A stretch of DNA of 64,000 nucleotides from Miscanthus floridulus (Eukaryota > Streptophyta > Magnoliopsida > Poales > Poaceae). Position 1 is the stretch's first letter. Every line of letters starts with the position of its first letter. The stretch is taken from NCBI RefSeq assembly GCF_019320115.1, contig NC_089583.1, forward strand, positions 80,121,928 through 80,185,927. The letters run 5' to 3'. Made by a program: the position numbers and the translations under genes. Positions 1-11,398 of the stretch are shown piece after piece. Below the pieces are notes generated by a model. The model searched no databases and was not told the origin of the DNA. It was given only the letters and a program-made list of their open reading frames with translations.

Positions 1-380
1 TTATAGATGAAGGGGATGGCTTTACAAGTGAGAGGGTGAGGGTACGTATGCTGTCGAGCCTTGTTGCCCATGCCTACCGAGCCTTGTTGCCCACACTGGC
101 GGGTTTAAGATAGTGGTAGGCGCCTACAACACTGTTGATGTTACTGTAGAATGTCAGATGTATGTGGGAGGTTGTGTTGCCTTCTTCAGGGACGGTGGAT
201 GTTGGTACCTGCAAATACTGTTTGATGCCTAGATGCATTGAGGAGTCTCGCTATGTTCACTCGATACGGTAAATCCTGGCACCCATACCGCTATCGATGC
301 CTAGAGGCACGTGGAGGGCCTTACCGTATGGAGTTTTAGCGGCCCCTACAATACTGTAGAGAGAGATGTCAGCGCCTACA
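1..380 (-). mobile_element. 3' LTR (partial) of Tat-like Ty3/gypsy element
   Basis: This stretch matches 7600-7979 along its whole length with no large gap, at roughly 90% identity by eye, so it is the inner half of the element's second LTR. The coding frames of the element lie on the minus strand, which makes this the 3' LTR. Its outer half lies beyond the window start. The inner edge is placed at 380, where the shared sequence ends in CCTACA. No clear polypurine tract is visible next to it, so this edge could be off by a few tens of bases. Confidence 0.85.
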
Positions 381-830
381 ATACTATTCCATGCAGGGTA
401 TGGTCCCTAGTACAATAATTTTGACTTGTGAGCCTTGCCTTGCCTTTCTCCGCACGTCTTCTGGTTCCTACCGAGCGGGCATCCCCGGTCGGATGGCTCC
501 AGTCGGCTCTGAGTGCGCTGGTCGGAGAAGAACGGTGAGCAGGGTTCCTACGAGCCCTGGTCAAAGGGACATGGGGTTAGAGTCAGAAGTAGTGCTTGGG
601 GCAGGCCTTCTGATCAGAGACGCTATCCAGAGGCTACTGAAGCCCGAATTGAGTGCTCCGGTCGGAGAGGTGGGCCGAAGTAGCTAATGAGCGGGCATTG
701 CTCTTCTTAGGCCTGGCCTTCTGGTCGGTTGCTGGACCATTCCTTTGCCCTATTGTTTTTAGACTCTTGGGCCGAGCCTTGGCGCAGAAGCCGGTCTCCG
801 AGGGATCCTGGGTTTATGAACCCGACAGGA

Positions 831-1090
831 GCCCCCAAGCCCCCGGGTGATTCAGGTAGAATCGTCTAGGAGATTTTTTTGTCTTGCCGATGGGTGCGCG
901 TGAGCGCACCCGTGGGTGTAGCCCCCGAGCCCCTAGGCAGTTCGGACAGAACCATCTGGGGGGTGTTTCTGTGTCATCAGGGGAAGTTTTCTGTTTTGTC
1001 GATGGGTGCGCGCGAGCGCACCCATGGGTGTATCCCCTGAGCCCCCAGGTGGTTCAGGAAGAACCGTCTGGGGGGTTTTGTTTTAGCGGG
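831..1090. repeat. Tandem repeat, period about 111 bp, with a perfect stem-loop
   Basis: Two full copies start near 888 and 999, and a partial one precedes them at about 831. Each full copy contains GGGTGCGC, four bases, then GCGCACCC, a perfect 8-bp inverted repeat. This is followed by the words agcccc(c/t)gagcccc and agaac(c)atctgggg. The array lies in the non-coding tail of the Tat-like element. Confidence 0.7.
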
Positions 1091-1433
1091 CGTGTGTGCG
1101 TGTTTTTAGTTTGAGATGGAATTTTGTTAACCAATGTGTCGTTGTGCAGTTGAGGTGTTTTTAGGCGTGAAGATTGGATTGAAACAAAACTTATTGATCC
1201 CGGCGTTGATGCGCCATGGATCGGGCGAGGAAGTTAGTTCGGACAGACCCCGGCGTCGGTGCGCACCGTGGTTTTGAAATGTTTAGTTTTGGGGACGGAC
1301 GAGACCGAGCCCGTGGGTCCTAGTGTCGGTGCGCACCATGAGATTGGGCGAGTCAGAGTCATGGATCCTTGGCCTTGGCGCAGCCTAGGCAGCCGAGGTA
1401 GTTAGTTCAGTTAGTTTTCACATGAGTTCGGAG

Positions 1434-1700
1434 TCACGGTCCCTAGATTTTTGGAGTGTAGTCGGAAGTGAAGCTGTTAAGCGAGTTTAGAGTCATGGTC
1501 CCAAGCCATAGCTGGATGTCGTAGATCCTGTCGACGTGAGTTTGGGGTCACGGTCCTAGGGTTTTTTGGAGCGTTGTCGGAAGTGAAGCCGTTACGCAAG
1601 TTCGAAGTCACGGTCCCAAGCCATAGCCGAATGTCATAGATCCTATCGATGTGAGTTTGGGGTCGTGGTCCCTGGATTTTTTGGAGTGCAGACGAAGTGT
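1434..1700. repeat. Tandem repeat, period about 104-115 bp
   Basis: Copies begin near 1434, 1538 and 1653 (the last partial). All start with gagttNgg(a/g)gtcacggtcc and carry ttttttggag and gatcctgtcgacgt-like words. The word ggcgtcNgtgcgcacc also recurs around 1250, 1325 and 1750. The repeat is in the same element tail as the 111-bp repeat. Confidence 0.65.
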
Positions 1701-2446
1701 AGTTAGTTAGTTAAAGATCCGACGAGGCGGTGGTTGCGGATCCTGGCGTCAGTGCGCACCGTGGGACCAGGCGAGTCATAGTCGTGGATCTGGCGAGTTC
1801 GAGATCGCTTCCTTGGCGTTTGTCTTGAGCCCCTGAGCCCTGCCGGGCCTTCATGGGGGCCAATGTGAGTTGTGTGCGTTACCCCATTCGGTTCCTCACA
1901 AACCGGAGGGGCTAAGTTTCGTCGCTTGTCCTGATCGCTTGAGCTCGAAGACTAGCTCGGTGAGTTCGCTACGGGTGTGATCGAGCGGAATCCGGATCCA
2001 TCGTTCATGACAGGGTCGGCATAGCCCTCTTGTGACATTCCACTACTCCTTAACCTGCAACCCGATAGATGCCTAGGTCATTCCGGAGACTGACCCGGGT
2101 GGCCTAATGGCCTCCCCTCGATGGAGATTCTGTGGGCCTAGTGAGAGGTTCAGGATCAAACGAGAAGGTTGAGATGACCCGGTCTGCCAGATTGGGCTAG
2201 GGCCGTATGACGCTCATCTACAGTTTTCTCCCCTAGCTCTATTGATTGCTCATGTTGAATGAGGCAACCGCCGCTTCATGACGCAACACGAAGCGTTCTG
2301 ATGCATTTCACTGCATGTGTGATGCTTATTTCCCGAGCCCCCGGGTAGTTCTAGGCCTGAGTTGTACGAGAGGCACAGGCATATGGAATGAGATGCGTGT
2401 ATGGATGTATGAAATGATTTATAAGGAAATAGAGGGGGTTGGTAGT

Positions 2447-2650
2447 GCTCACCTTGATGGCTTAAGTGACGGGGTTCAGAGAGCTTTAGTCGGAAATGTC
2501 CGATCAGGACCTACACTCATCAATCGTGGGTGAGCCCTTGTGTGAATAGTTTTTGTATTAATAAACACATGCTCACCTTGATGACCTAAGTGATGGGGTT
2601 TGTAGAGCTTCAGTCAGAAATGTCCGACCAGGACTCGCGCTCGTCGTTCA
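2447..2650. repeat. Direct duplication of about 80 bp
   Basis: Two copies of a gctcaccttgatg...atgtccgaNcaggac segment start near 2447 and 2571, about 124 bp apart. They are part of the repeat-rich tail of the Tat-like element. Confidence 0.6.
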
Positions 2651-3302
2651 TGACGGAGTCAGCATGGCCTACATGGGGCGTCCCTTCGCTTCCTACCCGT
2701 TGCGCTTGACGAAGCCAAGGGTGCGGAACCGAGCGGATCCCTTGTGGTCACAGTAGTATTTGTAGTAGTAGAAAATGTAAAAGTTAAGTTTATGGGGGAG
2801 CCCCGTGTAAATATTACTGTGTGTTTAATGACTACTGTCGATTTTGTTTTCTGTGATGGAATTGCTCTGTTCGGGGGAGCCTGTTCCCTTTCGTTCCTTA
2901 GTTTTCCCTTAGCATAATTTTGTTTTTTATTCTTTCTTTCTCGTACCTACCCGTTTGTCCCATAGGCCATGACCTTGGGAGCTCGGGGCGTGGCCCGTGA
3001 GGCTCGGCTGCTCGTAACCATAGGGAAAGGCGGGGTGCGATCGGTTGGAATGTTTTTAAAGCAAAGCTACGTAAAGCAAAACTAAGGAACAAACTATCCC
3101 ATTGATTGGGCAGAAAGGAATTCCACCATAGGTAAACAAAATAGGGAGGTAGTCACTAAGCATAATGATAGTAGTGTACCCTAGTGGAGCCCCCGAGCGC
3201 CCCAGGCCAAAAAGTGTTTGGGTTGGGATGCTCTTACAGGAGCATGCGTTTAACTAAAAAATGGTGGTTAGACCAAATTTAGAGGAAAAATGATGTAGCT
3301 GT

Positions 3303-4390
3303 TCAATATTCCAAGTGTTGGTGAGAGCATTGCCATTGTTGTCCTCCAGTCGGTAGGTGCCCGGTCAGATTACTTTGATCACCATATAGGGTCCTTCCCA
3401 CGGTGGAGAGAGCTTGTGTTTTTTCCTTCATTGATTGGGTCCTCCGGAGTACAAGATTGCTGACTTTGAGTATCCTTCCCCTGATCTTCCTTTCGTGGTA
3501 CCTGCGGAGGGTTTGTTGGTAGCGAGCGAAGCAGATGATGGTCGTTTCGTGGGCCTCTTCGAGTAGGTCAACTGCGTCTTGTTGAGCCTCCGTGGCTCGG
3601 TCGCGGTCGAAAGCCTTCACTCTTGGCGCGCCGTGGTTGAGGTCAGAGGGCAACACTGCCTTAGCTCCGTAGGCTAGGAAGAAGGTTGTGAATCCCATGG
3701 ATTGGTTTGGGGTCATTCTTAGGCTCTAGAGGATCGCTGGAACCTCTGCTACCCATCGCCCAGCGTACTTATTGAGTCGGTTGAAGATGCGCGACTTAAG
3801 TCCTTGGAGGACCTGCCATTGGCATGTTTGACCTGACCGTTAGTTCATGGATGTCCGACCAAAGCCTAGTCGATCCTGATACTGTATCCATCGCTGAAGT
3901 CTAGAAACTTTTTTTCAATGAAGTTAGTCCCGTGGTCAGTGATGATATAGTTAGGAACACCAAACCGGTAGATGATGTCGAGGAAGAATTTGACTGCCTC
4001 CTCTGACCGGATGTTGGTGATGGGTTTGGCCTCTATCCACTTGGTGAATTTGTCGACCGCTACGAGTAGGTGAGTGAAGCTGCCCAGGCCCTTCTTGAGG
4101 GGTCCCACCATGTCGAGACCCCAGACCACGAATGGCCAGGTGATCGGGATGGTTTGGAGCTCCTGCGCCAGTAAATGGGTTTGCCGAGCATAGAACTGGC
4201 ATCCTTCGCACCTGCGGACGACCTCCTCTGCATCTCGTGGCACAGTGGGCTAGTAAAAACCTTGGTGAAAGGTTTTTCTAACCAGAGATCTTGGGGCCAT
4301 GTGATGTCCATAGATCCTGGCATACACCTCGAGGAGGATCTGCTTCCCTCGGCTGGTGGGGACACACTTCATGAGTACCCCTGACAGACT
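3303..4390 (-). pseudogene. Integrase of Tat-like Ty3/gypsy pol (degraded)
   Basis: Integrase would insert the cDNA copy of the element into the genome. The stretch 4243-3866 reads a zinc-finger end (RRCEGCQFYARQ) and the start of the core, with the two catalytic aspartates visible in GLDMVGP and ITDHGTNF. The C-terminal part resumes in another frame at 3716-3303 (MTPNQSMGFTTFFLAYGAKA). The core glutamate region between about 3720 and 3866 is broken by stops and frameshifts. At least three minus-strand frames are needed to follow pol as a whole. The GLDMVGP...DKFTKWIEAKP wording is that of Tat-type, non-chromovirus integrases, and there is no chromodomain. Non-functional. Confidence 0.85.
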
Positions 4391-5742
4391 CTGTTTGTAG
4401 AGTTCGTTGTCGAGCACGATGAAGGTCTTGGCGTGCCGAGCGATTCATCGGGCTTCAGTCCTTTCTGGTGGGAGAACCTCCTCAAGGAGGTAAGCGAGTA
4501 GCGGTACTCGCCAGTCGGTTTGATCGAGTGCTAGTACAACGACGTTTGCGGATGACATAGAGGTACTGGGGTCAGAGCCCTTGGGCGCTGGCTAGGCGTC
4601 GGGGTTGGAGCCCTCGAGCGCTAGCTGGGCATCGGGTTGTGTCTGGGTTAGACCTTCCAGGATGCAGGCGGATGGCTCAAGGATGTCGTTGATGAAGACC
4701 CCACTTGGGGATGGATCCCGCCTGGCGGCTAGTTTCGTGAGGAAATCGGCGGCGTCATTGTCCCTTCGAGGGACGTGATGCAGTTCGATCCCCTAGAATT
4801 TGTCCTCAAGCTTGCGCACCTCTTGGCAGTATGCTATCATGAGGGGGCTTTTGTAGGAGGACTCCTTCATGACCTGATCAATGACTAGTTTTGAGTCACC
4901 ACGGACATAGAGTCGCGTAGCACCGAGCTCAATGGCGATGCGGAGCCTGTTGATATGGCCCTCATATTCCGTGGCATTGTTTGAAGCTAAGAAGTGGAGG
5001 CGGATGGCGTAGCGGAGCCTACTCTATCTGGGGAGATCAGAACCACTCTGGCCCCCGAGCCGGGTGCTATTATGGACCCATCGAAGTACATTGTCCAGTA
5101 CTCATGGGTGACGTCCAGGGTCGGTAGCTGGACCTCTGTCCATTCGGCGACAAAATCTGCGAGAGCATAAGACTTAATAGCGGTGCGGGGGCTATATCTG
5201 ATGTCATGGCCCATGAGTTCAAGTGCCCACTTGGAGATTCGTCCTGGGGCATCGCTGTTGCGGATGATGTCTCCGAGCGGGTATGAAGTGACGACTATGA
5301 CTTCATGGTCGGTGAAGTAGTGTAGGAGCTTCCTGGTCGCCATTAGTATGACATATAGGAGTTTCTACACCTAGGGGTACCGGACCTTAGGGTCAGTAAG
5401 TACTTCTCCGATGAAGTATACGGGTCGTTGTACCTTGAGCTGGTGTCTCGGTTCCTCCCTCTCGATGATGAGGGTGGCGCTCACCACATGGTTACTTGCC
5501 ATGACGTAAAGGGGTAGGGGTTCTCCCCATTCAGGAGCGACGAGGATTGGGGCCAACGTCAGAGACGTTTTGAGGCTTTTGAGAGCCTGCTGGGCTTCCT
5601 CAGTCCAGATGAAGGTGTCCATCTTTTTGAGGAGCTTGTAGAGTGGCATCCCCCATTCGTCGAACCAGGAGATGAAGCAGCTTAGGGGAGCCAGGCAACC
5701 GGTGAGCCTCTGCACGCCCTTGACGTTGCATATGGGAGCCAT
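4391..5742 (-). pseudogene. RNase H part of Tat-like pol (degraded)
   Basis: Downstream of reverse transcriptase on the minus strand, 5742-5371 reads the connection and first RNase H-like domain (FIWTEEAQQALKSLK, then VYFIGEVLTD). The stretch 5343-4987 continues it in the same frame to MYFDGSI, and the segment near 4980-4850 reads NATEYEGHI and VRGDSKLVIDQV, typical of the second RNase H domain in this lineage. Acidic residues are visible (MYFDGS, GDSKL), but stops interrupt the frame at several places, for example at about 5370. The role would be removal of the RNA strand during reverse transcription. Confidence 0.8.
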
Positions 5743-6675
5743 GTTGGAGATGGCTGCGATCTTTTCGGGGTTAGCCTCGATGCCGCACTCGGATATGATG
5801 TATCCGAGTAGCTTCTTCGAAACCCCAAAAACATATTTTTCGGGATTTAGCTTGATGTTGAACCTTCAGAGGTTCGCGAATGTCATGGCCAAGTTTGCGA
5901 TCAGATCACATGCTCGAGCTATTTTGACCACTATATTATCAACATAGACGACGATTGTTGGTTTTGGCCGTTTGGCCTGATCAGGCTGATCGGGCGGGTC
6001 AATTTGGTCAGTGAAGCATTGCTGCATGCACCTTTGGTAGGTGGCACCAATGTTCTTCAAGCCAAAAGGCATGGTCATGTAGTAGTACGAACCATATGGG
6101 GTGATGAATGAGGTTGCGAGTTGATTGGACTCTTTCATCGCGATCTGGTGATAGCCTGAGTAGGCGTCCAGAAAGGAGAGGATCTCGCAACCCAAGGTGG
6201 AGTCGATTATCTAGTCTATGCACGGCAAGGAAAAGTGATCCTTTGGACATGCCTTGTTGAGTCCAGTATAGTCGACACACATTCTCCACTTCCTAGTCTT
6301 TTTTCTAACAAGGACAGGATTGGCAAGCCAGTCAGAGTGGAAAACCTCCCTGATGAATCCGGCTGCCAGGAGTTTGGTGATCTCTTCACCTATGGCCTAG
6401 CGCCTCTCATTGTCGAAATGATGCAGGCGTTGCTTGGCGGGCTTTGAGCCTGGGATAAGGCGTAGTGCATGCTCGGCGACCTCCCATGGTATCCCTAGCA
6501 TGTCAGAAGGCTGCCATGCGAAGACATCACGATTGTCGCGTAGGAAGTCAATGAGCTCGCATTCTTATTGGGCTGGGAGCTGGGTCCCGATTTGCACCAT
6601 TTTGGCTGGGTCGATGGGGTGGACACCCACTGCCTTGGTTTCCTCAAGCAGGCGGAAGGCCGTTGAGGAGGTCAG
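5743..6675 (-). pseudogene. Reverse transcriptase of Tat-like pol (degraded, catalytic Asp lost)
   Basis: The frame from about 6550 to 5743 reads the fingers and palm of a Ty3/gypsy reverse transcriptase: VFHSDWLANPVLVRKK, WRMCVDYTGLNKACPKD, then LSFLDAYSGYHQIAM (motif A Asp present) and MPFGLKNIGATYQR. The palm YxDD box reads YVDN, so the second catalytic aspartate is asparagine (a G-to-A change in the coding strand). Several in-frame stops (for example near 6400 and 6210) also break it. A Pro/Asp-rich insert lies just before the YVDN box. Lineage by eye: Tat group. Dead copy. Confidence 0.85.
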
Positions 6676-6686
6676 TTTGTTGTAGT

Positions 6687-6960
6687 CTAGGACTGCTTGG
6701 GATGGAGACTCCATGAGTTGGCGACCACGGTGGCAAGCTCGTAGTGCTCGTAGTTGCACGCAAAGGCGTGCGAGAAGGCACTACTCACGGTGATGATGCT
6801 GTTTGGTCTCGGCATCTTCAGCTTGAGGTAGGTGTAGTTGGGGATCGCCATGAATCTTGCGTACCATGGCCGCCCCAAGATGGCGTGGTAGGACCCTAGA
6901 AAGTCCACCACTTCGAAGGTGAGGACCTCCGAGTGGAAGTTGGCCTGGCGAAGAGGTGGA
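6687..6960 (-). pseudogene. Aspartic protease C-terminal part of Tat-like element
   Basis: The minus-strand reading contains FEVVDFLGSYHAILGRPWYARFMAIPNYTYLKLKMP in pieces. ILGRPWxxxFxAIPxYxYLKLKMP is the C-terminal flap region of the protease in Tat-type polyproteins. The upstream half with the DTG/DSG active site is absent because of the deletion that joins this segment to gag remnants. Confidence 0.7.
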
Positions 6961-6989
6961 ACCCACATGGAGGTGGAGTACGCCAAGTC

Positions 6990-7125
6990 GGTCAGCAACG
7001 AAGTCCAACCTTCCAAAGAGGAAGGCCTGGGATGGCTCGAAGACGGGTGGAACCCACATCCCGGTGGGCCAGAGTGTGGGAAACTCTAATGAGTCAAAGC
7101 GAATCGTATCGCCCGAGCCCGCCAT
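6990..7125 (-). pseudogene. N-terminal remnant of gag of Tat-like element
   Basis: An ATG at 7125 on the minus strand opens MAGSGDTIRF and runs through SLEFPTLWPTGMWVPP and PSQAFLFGRLDFVADRLG. It lies about 80 bases inside the 5' LTR, which is where gag should begin. It then runs into protease sequence within some 170 bases, so nearly all of gag is missing. A 14-base word (ggtggaacccacat) occurs twice, at about 6956 and 7046, flanking the likely deletion region. The identification as gag rests mainly on position. Confidence 0.5.
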
Positions 7126-7185
7126 GGTGGGGGTGGTGGAAAAATGGGCCATCTGATGACCAAAAAAGTGTTGAACGTACAACAT

Positions 7186-7207
7186 CTTTCCCATGGACGA
7201 CACCAAC
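7186..7207 (-). promoter_or_regulatory. Possible primer-binding site next to 5' LTR
   Basis: The minus strand directly after the LTR end (CCAACA at 7208) reads GTTGGTGTCGTCCATGGGAA, in the position of a tRNA primer-binding site. I cannot assign the tRNA with certainty. Confidence 0.4.
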
Positions 7208-7979
7208 TGTTGGTGCAGAAAGTGACCAACTAGTGAATATTTGTAGTTTTGCTATACATTGTGATTGGAGGTGGCCTAGCACTCAATGACACAGGATTTA
7301 TACTGGTTCAGGCAACGTGCCCTACATCCAGTCGGGGTTGGTCGGTGACTTTATTCCTGAGCCCAGGTGCTTGAAATTTGTAGTGGGGTTACAAACAAGA
7401 AGGAGAAATGTGGGGTGTACAACAGGCCTGGTTGGCTCTAGTCGGAAGGGCTGAGAGCGATGGGTTCTCCGCTATGAGCTAAGCGGGTGCTTGAGGTATG
7501 AACCTGGCGGTTCTGCGGTTGTGAGCTATTGGACTAATGAATCTAAAGGAACTGAGCTTGGATCAATCGGTCTCCTTGTTGGAGGAAGCGCACCCCTTTT
7601 TATAGATGAAGGGGATGACTTTACAAGTGAGAGGGTGAGGGTACGTATGCTACCAAGCCTTGTTGCCCATGCCTACCGAGCCTTGTTGCCCACACCGGTG
7701 GGTTCAAGATAGTGGTAGGCGCCTACAACACTGTTGATGTTACTATAGAATGTTAGATGCATGGGGAGGTCATGCTGCCTTCTTTAGGGATGGTGGACGT
7801 CGGTACCTACAAATACTGTTTGATGCCTAGAGGCTTGTGAGGAGTCTCGCTATGTTTACCTGGTACAGTAAATCCTGGCACCCATACCGCTATCGATGCC
7901 TAGAGGCACGTGGAGGGCCTTACCGTATGGAGTTTTAGTGGCCCCTACAATACTGTAGAGAGAGATGTCAGTGCCTACA
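7208..7979 (-). mobile_element. 5' LTR of Tat-like Ty3/gypsy element, 772 bp
   Basis: On the minus strand the LTR begins TGTAGGCACTGAC (at 7979) and ends CTGCACCAACA (at 7208), with TG...CA termini. Its outer 380 bases match 1-380. A TATA box is visible on the minus strand near 7600. Immediately to the right, at 7980, a TNP2 transposase reading frame starts in mid-domain. The retroelement therefore inserted into the CACTA transposase gene, and the other half of that gene should lie left of the window. Confidence 0.85.
7596..7605 (-). promoter_or_regulatory. LTR TATA box (CTATAAAAAG)
   Basis: A clear TATA box on the coding strand of the Tat-like element, in the middle of the 772-bp LTR, as expected for the U3/R boundary. 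Confidence 0.6.
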
Positions 7980-10900
7980 GACAAGTGGTACATGCATGGC
8001 GTCAGCCAGTTTATCACCGATGCCAAAGCCCATGCTAGGAATGGAAACCATGTCTTCTGCCCATGCAAAAATTGCAAGAGTCATAGGAACTTTCATCAAA
8101 TTGAGTCTATATGATCGCACTTGATTACCAGGGGGTTCATGCCAAACTATATGATATGGACTATGCATGGTGAGGTTGGTGTGAATGTTCTACAGGAAAA
8201 TGATGATGATGTGGACATGCCTGACGTAGCCATCCATGATGCTGACGAGGAACCCGGTGTCAATACGGAATCTATGGCCACAGTTAATAATGTGTCTAGG
8301 AACACGCTAGCTGACGACATCGAGGATAACGATGGCATTTCTCAGCTACTACGTAATGTAGAGACCGGATGTCTTAGTAAAAGACAGTTGAGAAAGCTAG
8401 AGAAAATGAGATAAGATGGCAAAACACCATTGTATAGGGATTGCCCAATGAGCAAACTGGAAGCCGACATCATACTGTTAGAGTTCAAATCAACAAACAG
8501 ATTGAGCAATAAAGGCTTCAATCAGTTGTTAGGTATAATAAGGAAAATGCTCCTAGAAAAAAATGAGTTGCCAGAAAAGACATACTTGGCCAAGCAAATG
8601 ATCTACCCCATCGGCCTCGAGGTTGAAAAAATCCACACGTGTTCCAATGATTGCATATTGTACCGTGGAGAAAAATACAAAGACTTAGACAAGTGCCGCA
8701 AGTGTGAAGCTCCATGGTACAAGGATGGGCCGTCAGATGAGGGTACCAAGACCAGAGGAGGTCCTGTAAAGGTCATTTGGTATTTCCCTATAGCTCCCCG
8801 GGTGCATAGGTTGTTTGTATGTGCAAAGTCAGCCAAGCTGTTGCGCTGGCATGGCAAAGAGCATAAGAAAGATACAATGATGAGGTACCCCGCCGATGGG
8901 CATGACTGGAGGACTATCAATACTATGTTCTATAAGGACATCGGTGGAGAGGTAAGGCGCCTTTGGTTTGCTTTGACCACAGATGGGATGAATCCTTTCG
9001 ACCAGGTTAGAAGGAATCATAGCCACTACTGATATATACAACCTTCCACCTTGGGTCTATATGAAGCGGTCGTACATCTAGATGCCACTACTGATCCAAG
9101 GGCTAAGACAACCTGGGAATGACATCGATGTATTTCTAGAACCAGTGATTGATGAACTAGTGGAGATGTTTGAAAAGGGTGTGCCAGATGTTTGGGACGA
9201 GTACAAAAAGGAACATGCCATGATCAAGGGAGTACTTATCGCTGTAATCACCGACCTGCCAGGTCGAGGTTCGTTGTCTGAAGAGAAGACAAAAGGCTAT
9301 ACTGGATGTGTCGAGTGCTTGGACAACACCGATTTGGTAATCTACCAAATAACTCAAAGATAGTTTATATGGAACACCGTAGGTTCCTACCTAAAGATCA
9401 CCCTTACCGCAGGAACAAAAAAGATTTCAATAGTACTATTGAGAAACGCTTAGCTCTAAAATATCAAGACGGGCCTGCGATACTTCGAGAACTCAATAAA
9501 CTAGAGGTTGTCCTTAGGAAGGGGGACAATGCAGTAGCAACCTAATGGGAGCGTTTGGAAGAAAAAATCTATATTCTAGAAACTACCTTACTATCCATTT
9601 CTGAGTGTACGCCGCTGTCTTGATCCCATGCACATCACTAAAAACATGTGCGCTAACACTCTTAACACCTTGATGGACATCGGGGGGACATCAAAGGATT
9701 CACTAGCCACACACCTAGACATGCAACACTTGGGAATCAGGAAGGAGCTACATCTCGTGGAGCTAGAGAATGGCCAGTTCGAACTTCTGGTTGTGTCATG
9801 GCATTGAAGAAGGAAGAAAAGCGTGCACTTATTTCTTTCATCAATGAACTCAAAGTCCCGATGGGCTACTGTGTGAACCCAAAGAGGCTAGTGAACATGA
9901 GAGAACTCAAGTTCAACTATGGCCCTATGAAGACCCATGACTGTCATGTCATTATGACTCAGCTGCTCCCTATTGCCCTATGTGGTATCCTCCCCCCAAA
10001 GGTCCATGCCCCAATCATAAAGCTTTGCTCGTTCTTCAATGCAATCTCAAAAAAGGTCATTGATGTGTCCACGCTAGAGCAGCTGTAGCAGAACATAGCC
10101 AAAACTCTCGTTAGGCTTAAAATGCATTTCCCGCCGACTTACTTTGATATCTCATTGCATCTGCTCATTCATCTTGTTGACCAAATTAGAGCCCTTAGCC
10201 CAATGTACCTACATCAGATGTTCCCTTTTGAAAGATTGATGAAAGTTTTTAGGAGGTATGTTAGGAACAGATTTAGGCCAGAAGGGAGCATAGTTGAAGG
10301 ACGGTCAACGGAGGAGGCTATTGAGTTCTGCACATATTATCTGGACATGAAAAGGGTCAGAGTTCCAGAATCTCATCACGCGGGAAGACTACGTGGCAAA
10401 GGAACGATTAGGGAGAAATCTGTTACAGTAGACGACCCTGTTTCTTTTAGATAGGCATAGTTCGCTGTTCTCTAGCAAGCCGAGGGTGTGATGCCATACA
10501 TTAATGAGCATAGGCAATCGCTGCAAACTCTATATCTGAGCAGGTCACAGGCTTGGCTGGATAAAAAACATAAGGAGGAATTTGTCAACTGGTTGCGACA
10601 TCGCTTGCTTAGAATAAAGTTGGGTAATCAACTGGATGCCTTAGCCAAGGGACCTTAGAGTACATATCTTAAGTACCAAGGGTTTGAGATCAATGGATTC
10701 ACATTTTACACAAAAAAGCAAGATGGAAAGAGCACATACCAAAATTGTGGTGTTCGTTTTGATGCTCACGACGAAAACAACAATGTGCAAGCGACATACT
10801 ATAGTTTCATAGAGGAGATATGGGAGCTAGCCTATGGTCCATTGAAGGCAGCTCTTTTTCGATGCCAGTGGGTCTAGCTTAAGGAAATCAACACTGACAG

Positions 10901-11216
10901 CGAAGGGTTCACTACCGTTGATCTCACTAAGACCGCATACAGAGATGACCCCTTCATCCTTGCAAGAGATGTTATGCAAGTCTTCTATGCAAGGGACAAC
11001 AAGACAAAAGGAAGGCTAAAAGTAGTCCTATAAGGGAAAAGGAAGATTGTCGATGTCGATGGAGTGATGAACGATGAAGACTACAGGGGCTATCAGGAAA
11101 TGCCTCCATTCGGGGTGAACATACATCTACCTATCATTCAAGAGGGTGATGAACCTGCTTATGTACGGCTTGATCACAATGAGGCCCTCATTGTTGATGC
11201 ACCAAAAGATAGTTAG
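7980..11216 (+). pseudogene. TNP2-type CACTA transposase (degraded, 5' truncated)
   Basis: TNP2 cuts and rejoins CACTA ends. The order of domains is intact. From 7980 a Transposase-associated domain is readable (KWYMHGVSQFI, FCPCKNCKN, ITRGFMPNYMIWTMHGE). The Transposase_21 core spans about 8430-9800 (CRKCEAPWYK, IAPRVHRLFV, ADGHDWRTI, then LTTDGMNPFDQ with a candidate catalytic Asp, IDVFLEPVIDEL, and LDPMHITKNMCANTL). A DUF4218 region spans about 9798-10440 (KTHDCHVIMTQLLPIAL, PPTYFDISLHLLIHLVDQI, MYPFER-like FPFERLMKVFRRYVRNR), and a DUF4216 region about 10680-11210. Stops at 8412, 9543, 10086, 10453 and others, plus shifts around 9040 and 9300, kill it. Its start was removed by the gypsy insertion. 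Confidence 0.9.
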
Positions 11217-11398
11217 ATTATTGTTAACTATGTAATCATTATGCACATAACCGTGAAGGATGTTTGATCCTGATGAAACTCTCATCTCCTCTCTCCTCCT
11301 CATTAATACTCTGCCAACTTAGCAAATATGCCGACGTATCATTTCTAAACTTTACTCTCTGAATTTAAACACCAGCTAAATATAAATATAAATATATA

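Larger units (their letters stand above)
381..3302 (-). other. Long 3' untranslated internal region of the Tat-like element
   Basis: About 2.9 kb separate the end of integrase from the 3' LTR. I find no conserved protein here on either strand; the short open frames are GC-rich shadows. The region is built largely of short tandem repeats (see 831-1090, 1434-1700 and 2447-2650). Long non-coding 3' regions with tandem repeats are a known trait of Tat-lineage Ty3/gypsy elements, which supports the lineage call made from pol. Confidence 0.6.
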
